NCBI GenBank assembly: GCA_017548075.1
Contig: JAFYNL010000022.1
Coordinates: 1 to 64,000 of the forward strand
Reading direction: 5' to 3'
DNA length: 64,000 nt
Source of the DNA: Bacteroidaceae bacterium
Lineage (GTDB): Bacteria; Bacteroidota; Bacteroidia; Bacteroidales; Bacteroidaceae
Shown: piece after piece, positions 17,901-25,224 of the stretch
Numbering within the stretch: the first letter of the stretch is position 1
Layout: every line of letters begins with the position of its first letter
Notes under the pieces: generated by a model
The model's database searches: none
The model's input: the letters and a program-made list of their open reading frames with translations, nothing else
What the model was told of the DNA's origin: nothing
Program-made: the position numbers and the translations under genes

Positions 17901-19208
17901 TTTAAGATACAAGGTGAATCGACCTATCCATACAGCTGTGTAAATGGAAGGGTAAAGGTATACAACTATCCCGTTGGCGGTAGTTTTGAACCTCGCCAGA
18001 TGTGGCATCTGCATCCTGCACCCGCAGGCATGTTCAGCATGGATTATAATCTGGAGAATGGTAGAGTGCGTGGCTTCGTTCACGACTTCGAGTATACCCA
18101 AAGCGATGCCAGCAAAGTGAGTACTTACAACCAAAGTCCGCCAACACGTCGCGACTGGCCTGTACCTGTGGAAGTCTTCTGGACACAGGATACCACAGCT
18201 GAAGCGCAATGGATAACATGGAGTGAAAGGCGCGACTTCTCCGATGCTGTGACTCGGAATGTATCAACTGATGCAGCCTCCTATGAAATATACAATCTCA
18301 TTCCTGGGCACAAATATTACTGCAAGGTAACAGCAACTACCACCATGCCGGATAGTGGGGAAGAAGTGCAAAAGGAACTTGCCAACTTCTCGTTCATTAC
18401 TACAGGACAGATGCGTCATCTTAAAGCAGAAGGTACTGCCAACGTGCGCGACTTAGGAGGATGGCTTACCAAAAGCGGACTTCGAGTCAAGTACGGTAAG
18501 GTATTTAGAGGTGCTGAATGGAACGGAGGTCACAACCTCGAGCCGGAAGGTATTGAGGCACTGCGTCTTGCGGGCATTAAAGCAGAGCTTGATCTACGTA
18601 CCGATAGTGAGGCAAAGGACATCACAAGGTCGGTTTTAGGCAGTGGTGTCACATATAAGCGCACACCTCTTGGACAGACTCAAAGTCATATGGAAGGTCT
18701 CACTAATTCCAAAGCAATCTACAAGACAGCCCTGCAGTATGTTTTGACCTGTGTAAGAAACGACAAACCCGTCTATTTCCATTGTGCTATAGGTCGTGAC
18801 CGTACAGGAACCCTTGCCTTCTTGCTCGAGGGAGTGCTCGGCATGAGCAAGAGCGACATCTATAAGGACTACGAGTTGACCAACTTCTCCTACTTCAATA
18901 CGCCATGCAACAAAAAGCAACTCGATGATATGTTCGCTGCGGTGGAGGAAATGGAAGGGGAGACTTTAGAGGATAAGTTCCGCAAGTATCTGGTTTCTTA
19001 TATAGGCATCCCTAATACATCCATTAATACGTTCCGCGAGAAGATGCTAGAAGATGCTGACGACCCAAATGGAATCTTTGAAATACAAGATTCAGGATTT
19101 AATACTCAAAATGGAAGTTCAGCCATCTACAATCTTTGGGGTCAGCGTTTAAGTAACATGCAGAAGGGCATTAATATTGTTCAGGGCAAGAAAATTTTAG
19201 TCGAGTAA
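14955..19208 (+). CDS. Large T9SS-exported protein: phosphodiester glycosidase, GLUG-like repeats, leucine-rich repeat, Fn3-like and tyrosine-phosphatase domains
   Basis: 1417 residues with a signal peptide (cut near AAAQS, residue 24). Residues about 70-280 match phosphodiester glycosidases related to the mammalian uncovering enzyme: INGSYFN near 97 and INLDGGGSST with DGGGSS at 245-250. Residues about 310-620 are glycine-rich repeats resembling GLUG motifs (AGIVGWTD, QGGIVGYSS). Residues about 660-790 hold a BspA-type leucine-rich repeat (VTEIGDYAFFYAAVTALNLP). A linker and Fn3-like segment (about 1065-1150) precede a tyrosine/serine phosphatase-type domain (about 1155-1385) with NVRDLGG and the P-loop HCAIGRDRTG, where Cys1277 and Arg1283 form CX5R. 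The tail (YNLWGQRL to KKILVE) is a T9SS sorting signal. The two enzymes could act in sequence on sugar-phosphodiester glycans: remove the cap, then the phosphate. That pairing is inference. A terminator follows. Confidence 0.85.
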   Translation: MKLTTIKSYFSFLLVLFAITAAAQSGTNYASILANADWNWQTRDGVTYGKATFDDLYGNAQMVSIAKYSSSAFSTMIYDKEHSTMGTNGLAAEAGATVAINGSYFNMSNLTSCTALWLYGAEVATTVSDEFARCNGVIGFKDGDFTIENYGSSTTAAKLAAWGEYYDGFIACGPILRKNGRSVDANVGGEGFYGPHPRTMLGKCADGTVYMVVMEGRMEGASGFSTANMVSLAEDLNMTDAINLDGGGSSTLWVNGAGVINRPSGGSVRTVPNIIVATPRHEHNYVNGFCTCSFMPYEPAQKDSDGYYEIDNGGKLFWLAYMVNNSNITANARLTADIDLENRLWKPMGNGKNMHTGEFDGQGHSISNLKISTDASTNFSAFIGVHSGTQDVHNFSISGSVTASGTTYDHFAAGVVAQSTGNHQIRDIWCSVNITNPNTAQVSQRMAGIVTRAEGCTINRCAYVGTINGQATNLQVAGIVGWTDANNTTVSNCLFAGSLSSTGTSSNSAYQGGIVGYSSSARTGVTFVNNLSIGTVTAPSGATRCGALVGNNTSDVSAYVNNYILAGQPAAGSGTTKIPSVTEVTTAQLTDGTLPELLSIYNWKQGESYPIPYDDSQITEDDLTVDGIKYMITGHNTAAVTYPNAAQPSSSDPCPYSGEVTIPATITIKGQTFNVTEIGDYAFFYAAVTALNLPEGITHLGYKAIYQTQLTEIVVPNSVTLMDYEALAYNKVLEKISFGENIAANTWGDKLCIYGGKKYEVYMNCDAVPTLRTYTFDFTGANVHVRPSMYTAFKEDAAWSNYDIIGDLWVEFTYEDLQGVINDYLPKVPTGDAVGTDPGCYSIGTTKALSDAVANAQALDEDATLEQLNKAINGILVAYDSLYYYPLHEGYYYIENVAFPGSILQGDAETANKEGLKVVNLEEIETPPYFKLVRKNGGWVIQCADNGMYIGTAIGGNVNGKLISLTQDELYEQVITWVGGGRFKIQGESTYPYSCVNGRVKVYNYPVGGSFEPRQMWHLHPAPAGMFSMDYNLENGRVRGFVHDFEYTQSDASKVSTYNQSPPTRRDWPVPVEVFWTQDTTAEAQWITWSERRDFSDAVTRNVSTDAASYEIYNLIPGHKYYCKVTATTTMPDSGEEVQKELANFSFITTGQMRHLKAEGTANVRDLGGWLTKSGLRVKYGKVFRGAEWNGGHNLEPEGIEALRLAGIKAELDLRTDSEAKDITRSVLGSGVTYKRTPLGQTQSHMEGLTNSKAIYKTALQYVLTCVRNDKPVYFHCAIGRDRTGTLAFLLEGVLGMSKSDIYKDYELTNFSYFNTPCNKKQLDDMFAAVEEMEGETLEDKFRKYLVSYIGIPNTSINTFREKMLEDADDPNGIFEIQDSGFNTQNGSSAIYNLWGQRLSNMQKGINIVQGKKILVE

Positions 19209-19256
19209 AAGACCAACTTTCTAGAAGGCAATCATTTGTCCTCAGTAAAAAAGAAG

Positions 19257-19292
19257 AAAAGGTCTGTCGCATTTGAAGTGACAGACCTTTTT
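19257..19292 (+). terminator. Rho-independent terminator after the phosphodiester glycosidase gene
   Basis: AAAAGGTCTGTC at 19257-19268 pairs with GACAGACCTTTT from 19280, an 11-12 bp stem with an 11-base loop, ending in a T run. Confidence 0.9.
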
Positions 19293-19364
19293 GCTGTTTT
19301 GATAGCATATTTATTCTTTGAAGCGCTAATTTTTGCATATTATATATAATAATGTGGCATTTTG

Positions 19365-19395
19365 TTGGCTAAAAGAAAGGAATGTGTTAACTTTG
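19365..19395 (+). promoter_or_regulatory. Promoter of the leu operon
   Basis: TTGG at 19365-19368 and TAACTTTG at 19388-19395, about 19 bp apart, 35 bp before the leuA ATG at 19431. No long leader, attenuator or riboswitch is visible between promoter and start. Confidence 0.7.
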
Positions 19396-19430
19396 CGCCC
19401 CAAAAGGAATACGGATTAAATCAAGATATA

Positions 19431-20927
19431 ATGGAGAAATTATTTATTTTCGACACAACTCTTCGCGATGGTGAACAGGTGCCTGGATGTCAACTCAATA
19501 CTGTTGAGAAGATTCAGGTTGCCAAGCAACTCGAGGCTCTTGGCGTTGACGTCATCGAGGCAGGCTTTCCCATCAGCAGTCCTGGCGACTTCAATAGTGT
19601 AATTGAGATAAGTAAGGCTGTGACTTGGCCAACCATTTGTGCTCTGACGCGTGCTGTTGAGAAGGATATTGATTGCGCTGCCGAGGCTCTGAAGTATGCC
19701 AAGCACAAGCGCATCCATACAGGTATTGGTACAAGTGAGAGCCATATTCGCTACAAGTTCAACTCTACTCCTGAGGAGATTATCGAGCGGGCTGTCGCTG
19801 CAGTGAAGTATGCGAAGAAGTATGTCGAGGATGTCGAGTTCTATGCTGAAGATGCCGGCAGAACGGATAACGAATACCTTGCTCGCGTCATAGAAGCCGT
19901 TACGAAGGCTGGTGCAACTGTCTGCAACATTCCCGATACGACAGGCTTCCGCACGCCTTACGAGTATGGCGAGAAGATAAAGTATCTTTACGAGCACGTG
20001 GATGCCTTTGCTGCTGGTAAGAGCATCCTTTCGACGCATTGCCATAACGACCTCGGAATGGCGACAGCAAACACGGTGGCAGGTGTGCTGAATGGCGCTC
20101 GTCAAGTGGAGGTGACCATCAACGGCATTGGTGAAAGAGCGGGCAATACCTCTCTTGAAGAGATTGCGATGATATTCAAGACTCATCCCGACCTCGGCAT
20201 CGAGACGAACATTAACACGACGAAGATTTATCCGTCGAGCCGCATGGTAAGTTCTTTGATGAATATGCCTGTGCAGCCCAACAAAGCTATTGTCGGCAAG
20301 AATGCTTTCGCTCATAGCAGCGGCATTCATCAGGATGGCGTGCTCAAGAATGCTTCGACTTACGAGATTATGAATCCCAAGGATGTGGGCATTGATGATA
20401 ACGCTATCGTTCTGACTGCAAGAAGCGGCAGAGCTGCCTTGAAGCATCGCTTGAGCGTGAATGGTGTAGATATTGACGGAGAACGTCTGGATAAGGTTTA
20501 TCAGGACTTCCTCGCCCTTGCTGACAAGAAGAAGGAGGTTACGGATGACGATATTCTCGTATTGGCTGGAGCAGATCGTACCGCTTCGCATAATGTCAAG
20601 CTTGACTATCTGCAAGTCACGACTGGTAAAGGCGTTCGCAGCGTCGCAAGCATCGGCCTTATCATTGGAGGCGAGAAGTTCGAGAGTGCAGCTTCAGGTA
20701 ATGGTCCTGTCGATGCAGCCATCAATGCCTTGAAGAACATTATCAAGCGCAAGATGTTGCTTCGCGAGTTCACCATTCAAGCCATTTCGAAGGGTTCCGA
20801 CGATATGGGTAAGGTGCACATGCAAGTGGAATATGACGGCCGCGTTTACTACGGATTTGGCGCAAACACAGACATCGTCACAGCTTCGGTTGAGGCTTAT
20901 ATCGATTGTATAAATAAGTTCAAATAA
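19431..20927 (+). CDS. leuA: 2-isopropylmalate synthase
   Basis: 498 residues from ATG 19431. An earlier in-frame ATG (19362) lies within the promoter and gives a non-conserved lead, so it is rejected. The DRE-TIM metallolyase signature [12 protein letters not shown] opens the protein. [15 protein letters not shown] supplies the HxH metal ligands, and [13 protein letters not shown] follows. A C-terminal regulatory (LeuA dimer) domain from about residue 370 contains [11 protein letters not shown] and ASGNGPVDA. It condenses acetyl-CoA with 2-oxoisovalerate, the first committed step of leucine synthesis, and the regulatory domain implies leucine feedback. leuC starts at the next base after its stop. 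Confidence 0.95.
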   Translation: MEKLFIFDTTLRDGEQVPGCQLNTVEKIQVAKQLEALGVDVIEAGFPISSPGDFNSVIEISKAVTWPTICALTRAVEKDIDCAAEALKYAKHKRIHTGIGTSESHIRYKFNSTPEEIIERAVAAVKYAKKYVEDVEFYAEDAGRTDNEYLARVIEAVTKAGATVCNIPDTTGFRTPYEYGEKIKYLYEHVDAFAAGKSILSTHCHNDLGMATANTVAGVLNGARQVEVTINGIGERAGNTSLEEIAMIFKTHPDLGIETNINTTKIYPSSRMVSSLMNMPVQPNKAIVGKNAFAHSSGIHQDGVLKNASTYEIMNPKDVGIDDNAIVLTARSGRAALKHRLSVNGVDIDGERLDKVYQDFLALADKKKEVTDDDILVLAGADRTASHNVKLDYLQVTTGKGVRSVASIGLIIGGEKFESAASGNGPVDAAINALKNIIKRKMLLREFTIQAISKGSDDMGKVHMQVEYDGRVYYGFGANTDIVTASVEAYIDCINKFK

Positions 20928-22316
20928 ATGAAGACTCTCTTTGACAAGATTTGGGACGCTCATGTTGTGCAAAACGTTGAGGATGGCCCGACACAACTCT
21001 ATATCGACCGCCTTTATGCGCATGAGGTGACAAGTCCGCAGGCTTTCGACACGCTTCGCGACAAAGGCATCAAGGCTTTCCGCCCTGAGCAAATCTTTGC
21101 TATGCCCGATCACAACACGCCAAGCGATCAACAGGAACGCATCGACGATCCGATTGGACGCAAGCAGGTTGAGACGCTCGCAAAGAACTGTGCTGAGTTT
21201 GGCATTCGTCACTTTGCAATGGGAATGAAAGACAACGGCATCATTCATGTGGTTGGTCCCGAGAAGGCGCTTTCTTTGCCTGGAATGACGATTGTTTGCG
21301 GCGACTCGCATACAAGTACGCATGGGGCTGTAGGTGCTATTGCGATGGGTATCGGAACGAGCGAAGTGGCTCAGGTTCTCGCTTCTCAATGCATTCTTCA
21401 GAGCAAGCCAAAGACGATGCGCATCAACATCGAGGGCGAGCTTCAGAAGGGCGTTACGGCAAAGGACGTTGCCCTTTACATCATGGCGCAAATGACGACG
21501 AGCGGAGCGACAGGTTATGCCGTGGAATATGCTGGCAGTACCATTCGCAATATGTCGATGGAAGGCCGACTCACGCTCTCGAATCTCTCAATTGAGATGG
21601 GCAGCCGTGCAGGCATTATTGCTCCCGACGAAACGACTTTTGCCTACCTGAAAGGTCGCGAATATGCTCCGAAAGGTGAGGCATGGGACAAGGCTGTGGA
21701 GGAGTGGAAGAAGCTCAAGAGCGACGATGATGCAGTCTTCGATAAGGAAGTGACTTACAAGGCTGAGGACATCAAGCCTCGCATCACTTACGGCACAAAT
21801 CCAGGTGCAGGTATTGCGATTGACGAATGCATTCCTACCCTTGAAAGCATTCCCGAAGCCGACCAAGCGCAGTTCCTTGCTCAGCTTGACTACATGCAGT
21901 TCAAGCCTGGACAGAAACTCGAAGGGACGCCTGTAGATTATTGTTTCTTAGGTGCTTGCACGAATGGCCGCATCGAAGACTTCCGTGCCTTTGCTTCTGT
22001 AGTGAAGGGCAAGAAGAAGGCTGAGAATGTGGTGGCTTGGCTTGTTCCAGGCAGTTGGTTGGTTCGTCAGCAAATCATCGACGAAGGCATCGACAAAGTG
22101 CTTGAGGAAGCAGGGTTCGAACTTCGTTTGCCTTCCTGCTCAAGTTGTCTTGCTATGAATCCTGATAAAGTTCCCGCAGGCAAACTCTCCATTTCGACGA
22201 GCAACCGCAACTTTGTTGGTCGTCAAGGCCCAGGCGCAAGAACTGTCCTCGCTTCGCCTCTTGTTGTGGCAGCTTCGGCAATCACAGGTGTAATCACAGA
22301 CCCTCGTAAGTTATGA
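20928..22316 (+). CDS. leuC: 3-isopropylmalate dehydratase large subunit
   Basis: 462 residues, the normal length. The aconitase-type iron-sulfur ligands are visible: [10 protein letters not shown] near residue 125, GACTNGR near 345, and [11 protein letters not shown] near 406 that carries the paired cluster cysteines. It isomerises 2-isopropylmalate to 3-isopropylmalate with LeuD, and homologues also hydrate citraconate in the citramalate pathway. Its stop overlaps the leuD start (ATGA), which supports stoichiometric synthesis of the two subunits. Confidence 0.97.
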   Translation: MKTLFDKIWDAHVVQNVEDGPTQLYIDRLYAHEVTSPQAFDTLRDKGIKAFRPEQIFAMPDHNTPSDQQERIDDPIGRKQVETLAKNCAEFGIRHFAMGMKDNGIIHVVGPEKALSLPGMTIVCGDSHTSTHGAVGAIAMGIGTSEVAQVLASQCILQSKPKTMRINIEGELQKGVTAKDVALYIMAQMTTSGATGYAVEYAGSTIRNMSMEGRLTLSNLSIEMGSRAGIIAPDETTFAYLKGREYAPKGEAWDKAVEEWKKLKSDDDAVFDKEVTYKAEDIKPRITYGTNPGAGIAIDECIPTLESIPEADQAQFLAQLDYMQFKPGQKLEGTPVDYCFLGACTNGRIEDFRAFASVVKGKKKAENVVAWLVPGSWLVRQQIIDEGIDKVLEEAGFELRLPSCSSCLAMNPDKVPAGKLSISTSNRNFVGRQGPGARTVLASPLVVAASAITGVITDPRKL

Positions 22317-22930
22317 AACAGAAATTCGACATCATACAATCCACTTGCTTGCCTATCGAGATAGACAATTGCAACACGGATCTCATCATTCCTGCTCGCT
22401 ACCTTGCAAGCACGACTCGCGACCCTAAGTTCTTCGGCGACGCTTTCATGCACGACCTTCGCTACGATGCTGGAGGGAAGCCTGTAGAGGACTTTGTGAT
22501 GAACCAGCCTGACTTTAGCGAGGCTCCGAAGAAAGGCGTTCACGAGATTATTATAGGTGGACAGAATTGGGGTTCAGGCTCAAGCCGAGAACATGCGGCT
22601 TGGGCGATTGCAGGCTATGGCGCGAGAGTGGTGATTAGCAGCAGTTTTGCCGACATTCATCGCAACAACTTGTTGAATTGCTTCGTGCTTCCCGTCGTGG
22701 TAAGTCGCGAGTTTCAGCAAGAGCTTTTCCAGACGGTAAAGGAGAATCCGAAGGCTGAGGTGAAGGTGGATGTTCCCAACCAAACCGTTACCAATCTCAC
22801 GACAGGACATAGCGAGCAGTTCCCCATCAACAGCTACAAGAAGTACTGCCTGATGAATGCCTACGACGACATAGATTTCCTGCTTTCAAACACGGATAAA
22901 ATAGAACAATGGGAAAAGACCGCACGATAG
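22313..22930 (+). CDS. leuD: 3-isopropylmalate dehydratase small subunit
   Basis: 205 residues. [15 protein letters not shown] near the N-terminus and [13 protein letters not shown] near residue 90 are the conserved swivel-domain motifs of LeuD. It partners LeuC. The last 22 bases overlap the next gene, a second DRE-TIM synthase, so all four genes from leuA to 24444 are tightly coupled. Confidence 0.97.
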   Translation: MKQKFDIIQSTCLPIEIDNCNTDLIIPARYLASTTRDPKFFGDAFMHDLRYDAGGKPVEDFVMNQPDFSEAPKKGVHEIIIGGQNWGSGSSREHAAWAIAGYGARVVISSSFADIHRNNLLNCFVLPVVVSREFQQELFQTVKENPKAEVKVDVPNQTVTNLTTGHSEQFPINSYKKYCLMNAYDDIDFLLSNTDKIEQWEKTAR

Positions 22931-24444
22931 AGATAATGGATACTACGCTGCGCGATGGTGAGCAGACCAGCGGCGTAAGTTTCATGCCTCACGAGAAGCT
23001 GATGATTGCTCGTGCCTTGCTGCAAGACCTCAATGTGGACCGCATCGAGGTGGCGAGCGCGCGTGTCTCCGAAGGCGAGAAAGAAGCCGTGGCGAGCATC
23101 ATGCGATGGGCGAATCAGGCAGGCAAGACCGATAGGGTAGAGGTGCTTGGTTTCGTGGATGGAACGAAGAGTGTGGATTGGATTGCCGAGAGCGGTTGCG
23201 GGCGTATGAACCTGCTCTGCAAAGGCAGTCGCAAGCACCTGGAAGGCCAACTCCATAAGTCCGTCGAGGAGCATCTTGCCGACATTCAATCTACGATTGA
23301 CTATGCTCAGCAGAAGGGCATCAAGGTGAATGTCTATCTCGAGGACTGGAGCAACGGCATAAAGGAGAGTTCCGACTATGTCTTTACTTTGATGGACGGG
23401 CTCTCGAAGATGCCTGTAGAACGCTTCATGTTGCCCGATACGCTTGGCATTCTCAATCCCATCGAAGTGTCGCAGTTCATCGGAGAGATGATTGAGCGCT
23501 ATCCCGACAAGCGTTTCGACTTCCATGCTCATAACGATTACGACCTCGCGATAAGCAATGTTCTGGCGGCAGTTACGGCTGGTTGTCAAGGTATCCACAC
23601 GAGCGTCAACGGCTTGGGCGAACGGGCTGGTAATGCGCCTCTTGCAAGCGTGCAGGCCGTGCTGAAGGACCATCTTCATGTCTCCACGCATATTGATGAG
23701 AGTCGTCTTGGCGAGGTCTCCCGACTTGTGGAGAGTTATAGCGGCATCGCCATTCCGCCAAACAAACCCATCACGGGCGAGAGTGTTTTCACGCAAGTTG
23801 CTGGCGTTCATGCAGATGGCGACAATAAGGCTGGACTCTATCAGAATGCTCTCCTGCCCGAGCGGTTCGGCCGTAAGCGTGAGTATGCGCTTGGTAAGAA
23901 CTCGGGCAAAGCCAACATCTTGAAGAACCTCGAGGAGCTGGGACTCGAACTCTCTCCTGAGCAGACCAAACGCGTGACTGAGCGTATCATCGAGTTGGGC
24001 GACAAGAAGGAGTTGGTGACTCAGGAAGACCTTCCTTACATCGTGAGTGACGTCCTCAAGCATGGCGCTCCTGAAGAGCATGTGAAGCTGCTTTCCTATG
24101 TCGTAACGACGGCTTACGGACTGAAGCCTCTTGCGAGTGTTCGCCTCGAAGTGAACGGTCAGACCTACGAGGAGAGTGCGAAGGGCGATGGTCAGTTCGA
24201 TGCCTTTGTGCGAGCCATTCGTCACATCTACAAGAACCGCCTTGGACGCGAGTTCCCGTGGTTGACCAACTATACCGTCAGCATTCCGCCTGGAGGCCGC
24301 ACCGATGCCCTTGTGCAGACCGTCATCACTTGGAACTGGAACGACCGCATCCTTCGTACTCGCGGTCTTGATGCCGACCAGACCGAAGCCGCCATCAAGA
24401 GTACTATCAAGATGCTCAACCTCCTCGAAGACGAGAACCTTTAG
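22909..24444 (+). CDS. Second LeuA-type synthase, possibly (R)-citramalate synthase
   Basis: 511 residues. It begins with [14 protein letters not shown], and has FHAHNDYDLA (metal ligands) and TSVNGLGERAGN, so it is a DRE-TIM acyltransferase. A C-terminal LeuA dimer/regulatory domain (about residues 380-510, LLSYVVTTAYGLKPLASVRL) is present. It is clearly different from the LeuA at 19431, sharing motifs but little else. Candidates are citramalate synthase (pyruvate plus acetyl-CoA, entry to isoleucine without threonine deaminase) or a second isopropylmalate synthase. Location with leuCD and leuB, which can process citramalate, favours the former; sequence alone does not settle it. The TAG stop lies inside the first unit of a tandem repeat. 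Confidence 0.8.
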   Translation: MGKDRTIEIMDTTLRDGEQTSGVSFMPHEKLMIARALLQDLNVDRIEVASARVSEGEKEAVASIMRWANQAGKTDRVEVLGFVDGTKSVDWIAESGCGRMNLLCKGSRKHLEGQLHKSVEEHLADIQSTIDYAQQKGIKVNVYLEDWSNGIKESSDYVFTLMDGLSKMPVERFMLPDTLGILNPIEVSQFIGEMIERYPDKRFDFHAHNDYDLAISNVLAAVTAGCQGIHTSVNGLGERAGNAPLASVQAVLKDHLHVSTHIDESRLGEVSRLVESYSGIAIPPNKPITGESVFTQVAGVHADGDNKAGLYQNALLPERFGRKREYALGKNSGKANILKNLEELGLELSPEQTKRVTERIIELGDKKELVTQEDLPYIVSDVLKHGAPEEHVKLLSYVVTTAYGLKPLASVRLEVNGQTYEESAKGDGQFDAFVRAIRHIYKNRLGREFPWLTNYTVSIPPGGRTDALVQTVITWNWNDRILRTRGLDADQTEAAIKSTIKMLNLLEDENL

Positions 24445-24527
24445 GTCGACGCAAGTCAGCCTTTAGGTCGACGCAAGTCAACCATTTAGTTTGACGTTAG
24501 TCAACCTTTAGGTAGACGCTAGTCAAC
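24439..24527. repeat. 22-bp tandem repeat with TTGAC/GTCAA dyad, four units
   Basis: Units start with TTTAGG or TTTAGT at 24440, 24462, 24485 and 24507 (spacing 22, 23, 22). Each contains GACGCAAGTC or a close variant. The third is a clean dyad, TTGAC-GTTA-GTCAA. The first unit contains the TAG stop codon of the preceding gene. The period and dyad plan match the TTAAC/GTTAA arrays, but the arms differ. Confidence 0.85.
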
Positions 24528-24555
24528 AAAGGATAGTGCCGGCTTCCCCAGTGGT

Positions 24556-24614
24556 GTTGGCGAACTTAACGTGTTTTGTGGCCACTTTTAGCACGTGTCG
24601 TTTGCTATCTACAC
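24556..24614 (-). repeat. 22-bp dyad array R2, degenerate
   Basis: Two weak units in reverse orientation: GCGAACTTAACGTGTTTTG, then a unit with AGCACGTGTCG. Recognised by the shared GAACTTAACGTGTT core and about 22-24 bp spacing. It lies about 110-170 bp downstream of the leftward promoter cassette. Confidence 0.6.
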
Positions 24615-24725
24615 TGCCTGTATTTCAATAAGTCAAATTTTCATTTTTGGATAAGGATGCGCCGCTGCGTGTCCTTATGTATATGTTGTATGCCGCGTCC
24701 GGCATTGTGCTTTCGAATCACAGCA

Positions 24726-24793
24726 CAAAGGTACGGCAATTTTTTTGCGCCGCCAAATTTCACCCCTTCAATTGGGCCGATTTTCAGCACCAA
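24726..24793 (-). promoter_or_regulatory. Conserved promoter cassette, copy 1 (leftward)
   Basis: On the minus strand TTTG (24757-24754) and TACCTTTG (24733-24726) are 20 bp apart. About 40 bp further upstream also resembles the plus-strand copy at 63562-63630, including GCTGAAAATCGGC, AATTGA and AAATTTGGC(G/A)GCGCA. Downstream on the minus strand, short inverted repeats (ATGCC/GGCAT at 24690-24705 and AAGGA/TCCTT at 24653-24676) could fold in a transcript. No protein frame follows. May drive a small RNA. Confidence 0.6.
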
Positions 24794-24849
24794 TTTGAGC
24801 GATTTTTGCAACGCATTGATTTCCAGCACGATTTACTCCGATTCTGGAC

Positions 24850-25013
24850 TTTCCACAGATTCCACAAAGTTCACAAGTGGAAAATGAGACACACGCTGTT
24901 CGCTATCTTTATTAATTAATCATTACATGTTTTAATTATAATATATATAATATAGTGCTCGCACTTCTCTCAAAACTTGTTGTGGAATTTGTGGAATCTG
25001 TGGATTTGTGGAA
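24850..25013. repeat. Hairpin repeat element A with inverted 9-bp-period flanks
   Basis: Left flank 24850-24880 has tandem TTCCACAGA/TTCCACAAA units. Core 24904-24975 is AT-rich, contains TTACAT between inverted arms, and ends TCTCTCAAAA-like (TTCTCTCAAAA). Right flank 24977-25013 is the left flank inverted, with TTTGTGGAATCTGTGG matching CCACAGATTCCACAAA exactly. Core is shared with elements B and C. Confidence 0.8.
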
Positions 25014-25021
25014 AATTTCCC

Positions 25022-25181
25022 TTTCCACAATTTCCACAAAGTTCACAAGTGGAAAATAAGACATGTCGTTTTCACTATTATTTATATTATTACGAATTAC
25101 ATTCGTTAATTATAATAAATATTATATAGTCGTCGCATCTCTCTCAAAATTAGTTGTGGAGTTTGTGGAATTTGTGGAAAA
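25022..25181. repeat. Hairpin repeat element B with inverted flanks
   Basis: Second tandem copy, about 170 bp after element A. Left flank 25022-25053 (TTTCCACAATTTCCACAAAG), core 25074-25150, right flank 25151-25181 (GTTGTGGAGTTTGTGGAA). The core folds into a long imperfect hairpin whose tip is ACGAA-TTACA-TTCGT, followed by TATAGTCGTCGC and TCTCTCAAAA. The leuB -33 region lies in the right flank. Confidence 0.8.
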
Positions 25182-25196
25182 TGTTTTGTATCTTTG
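25162..25196 (+). promoter_or_regulatory. Promoter of leuB
   Basis: TATCTTTG at 25189-25196, 28 bp before the ATG. The upstream box is supplied by TTTGTGG sequences of element B's right flank (25162-25168, about 20-23 bp away). leuB is thus under separate control from leuACD. Confidence 0.65.
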
Positions 25197-25224
25197 CAGT
25201 CGTAAATAATAACGTTACAAATAT

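Larger units (their letters stand above)
24445..25224. other. 780-bp repeat-rich intergenic region before leuB
   Basis: Holds, in order: four TTGAC-type 22-bp units; two degenerate TTAAC-type units; a minus-strand promoter cassette (24726-24793); hairpin element A (24850-25013); hairpin element B (25022-25181); and the leuB promoter. Small open frames here lack start context and overlap the repeats. Confidence 0.8.

Noticed and set aside
19209-19430. Leucine-responsive attenuator or T-box before leuA
   Set aside because: The only strong hairpin is the terminator of the upstream gene, which lies before the leuA promoter; the leader is under 40 bases.
24439-24614. CRISPR array
   Set aside because: The 22-bp units are contiguous and similar throughout, with no unique spacers, and no cas genes are present.
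24576-24919. Two overlapping small frames (about 90-103 residues) in the leu-leuB gap
   Set aside because: They overlap the promoter cassette and hairpin flanks; residues such as FHRFHKVHKW are just translations of TTCCACA repeats.
24850-25181. Classical insertion sequence
   Set aside because: No transposase frame and no target-site duplication recognised; inverted flanks are built of short repeats rather than one terminal inverted repeat.
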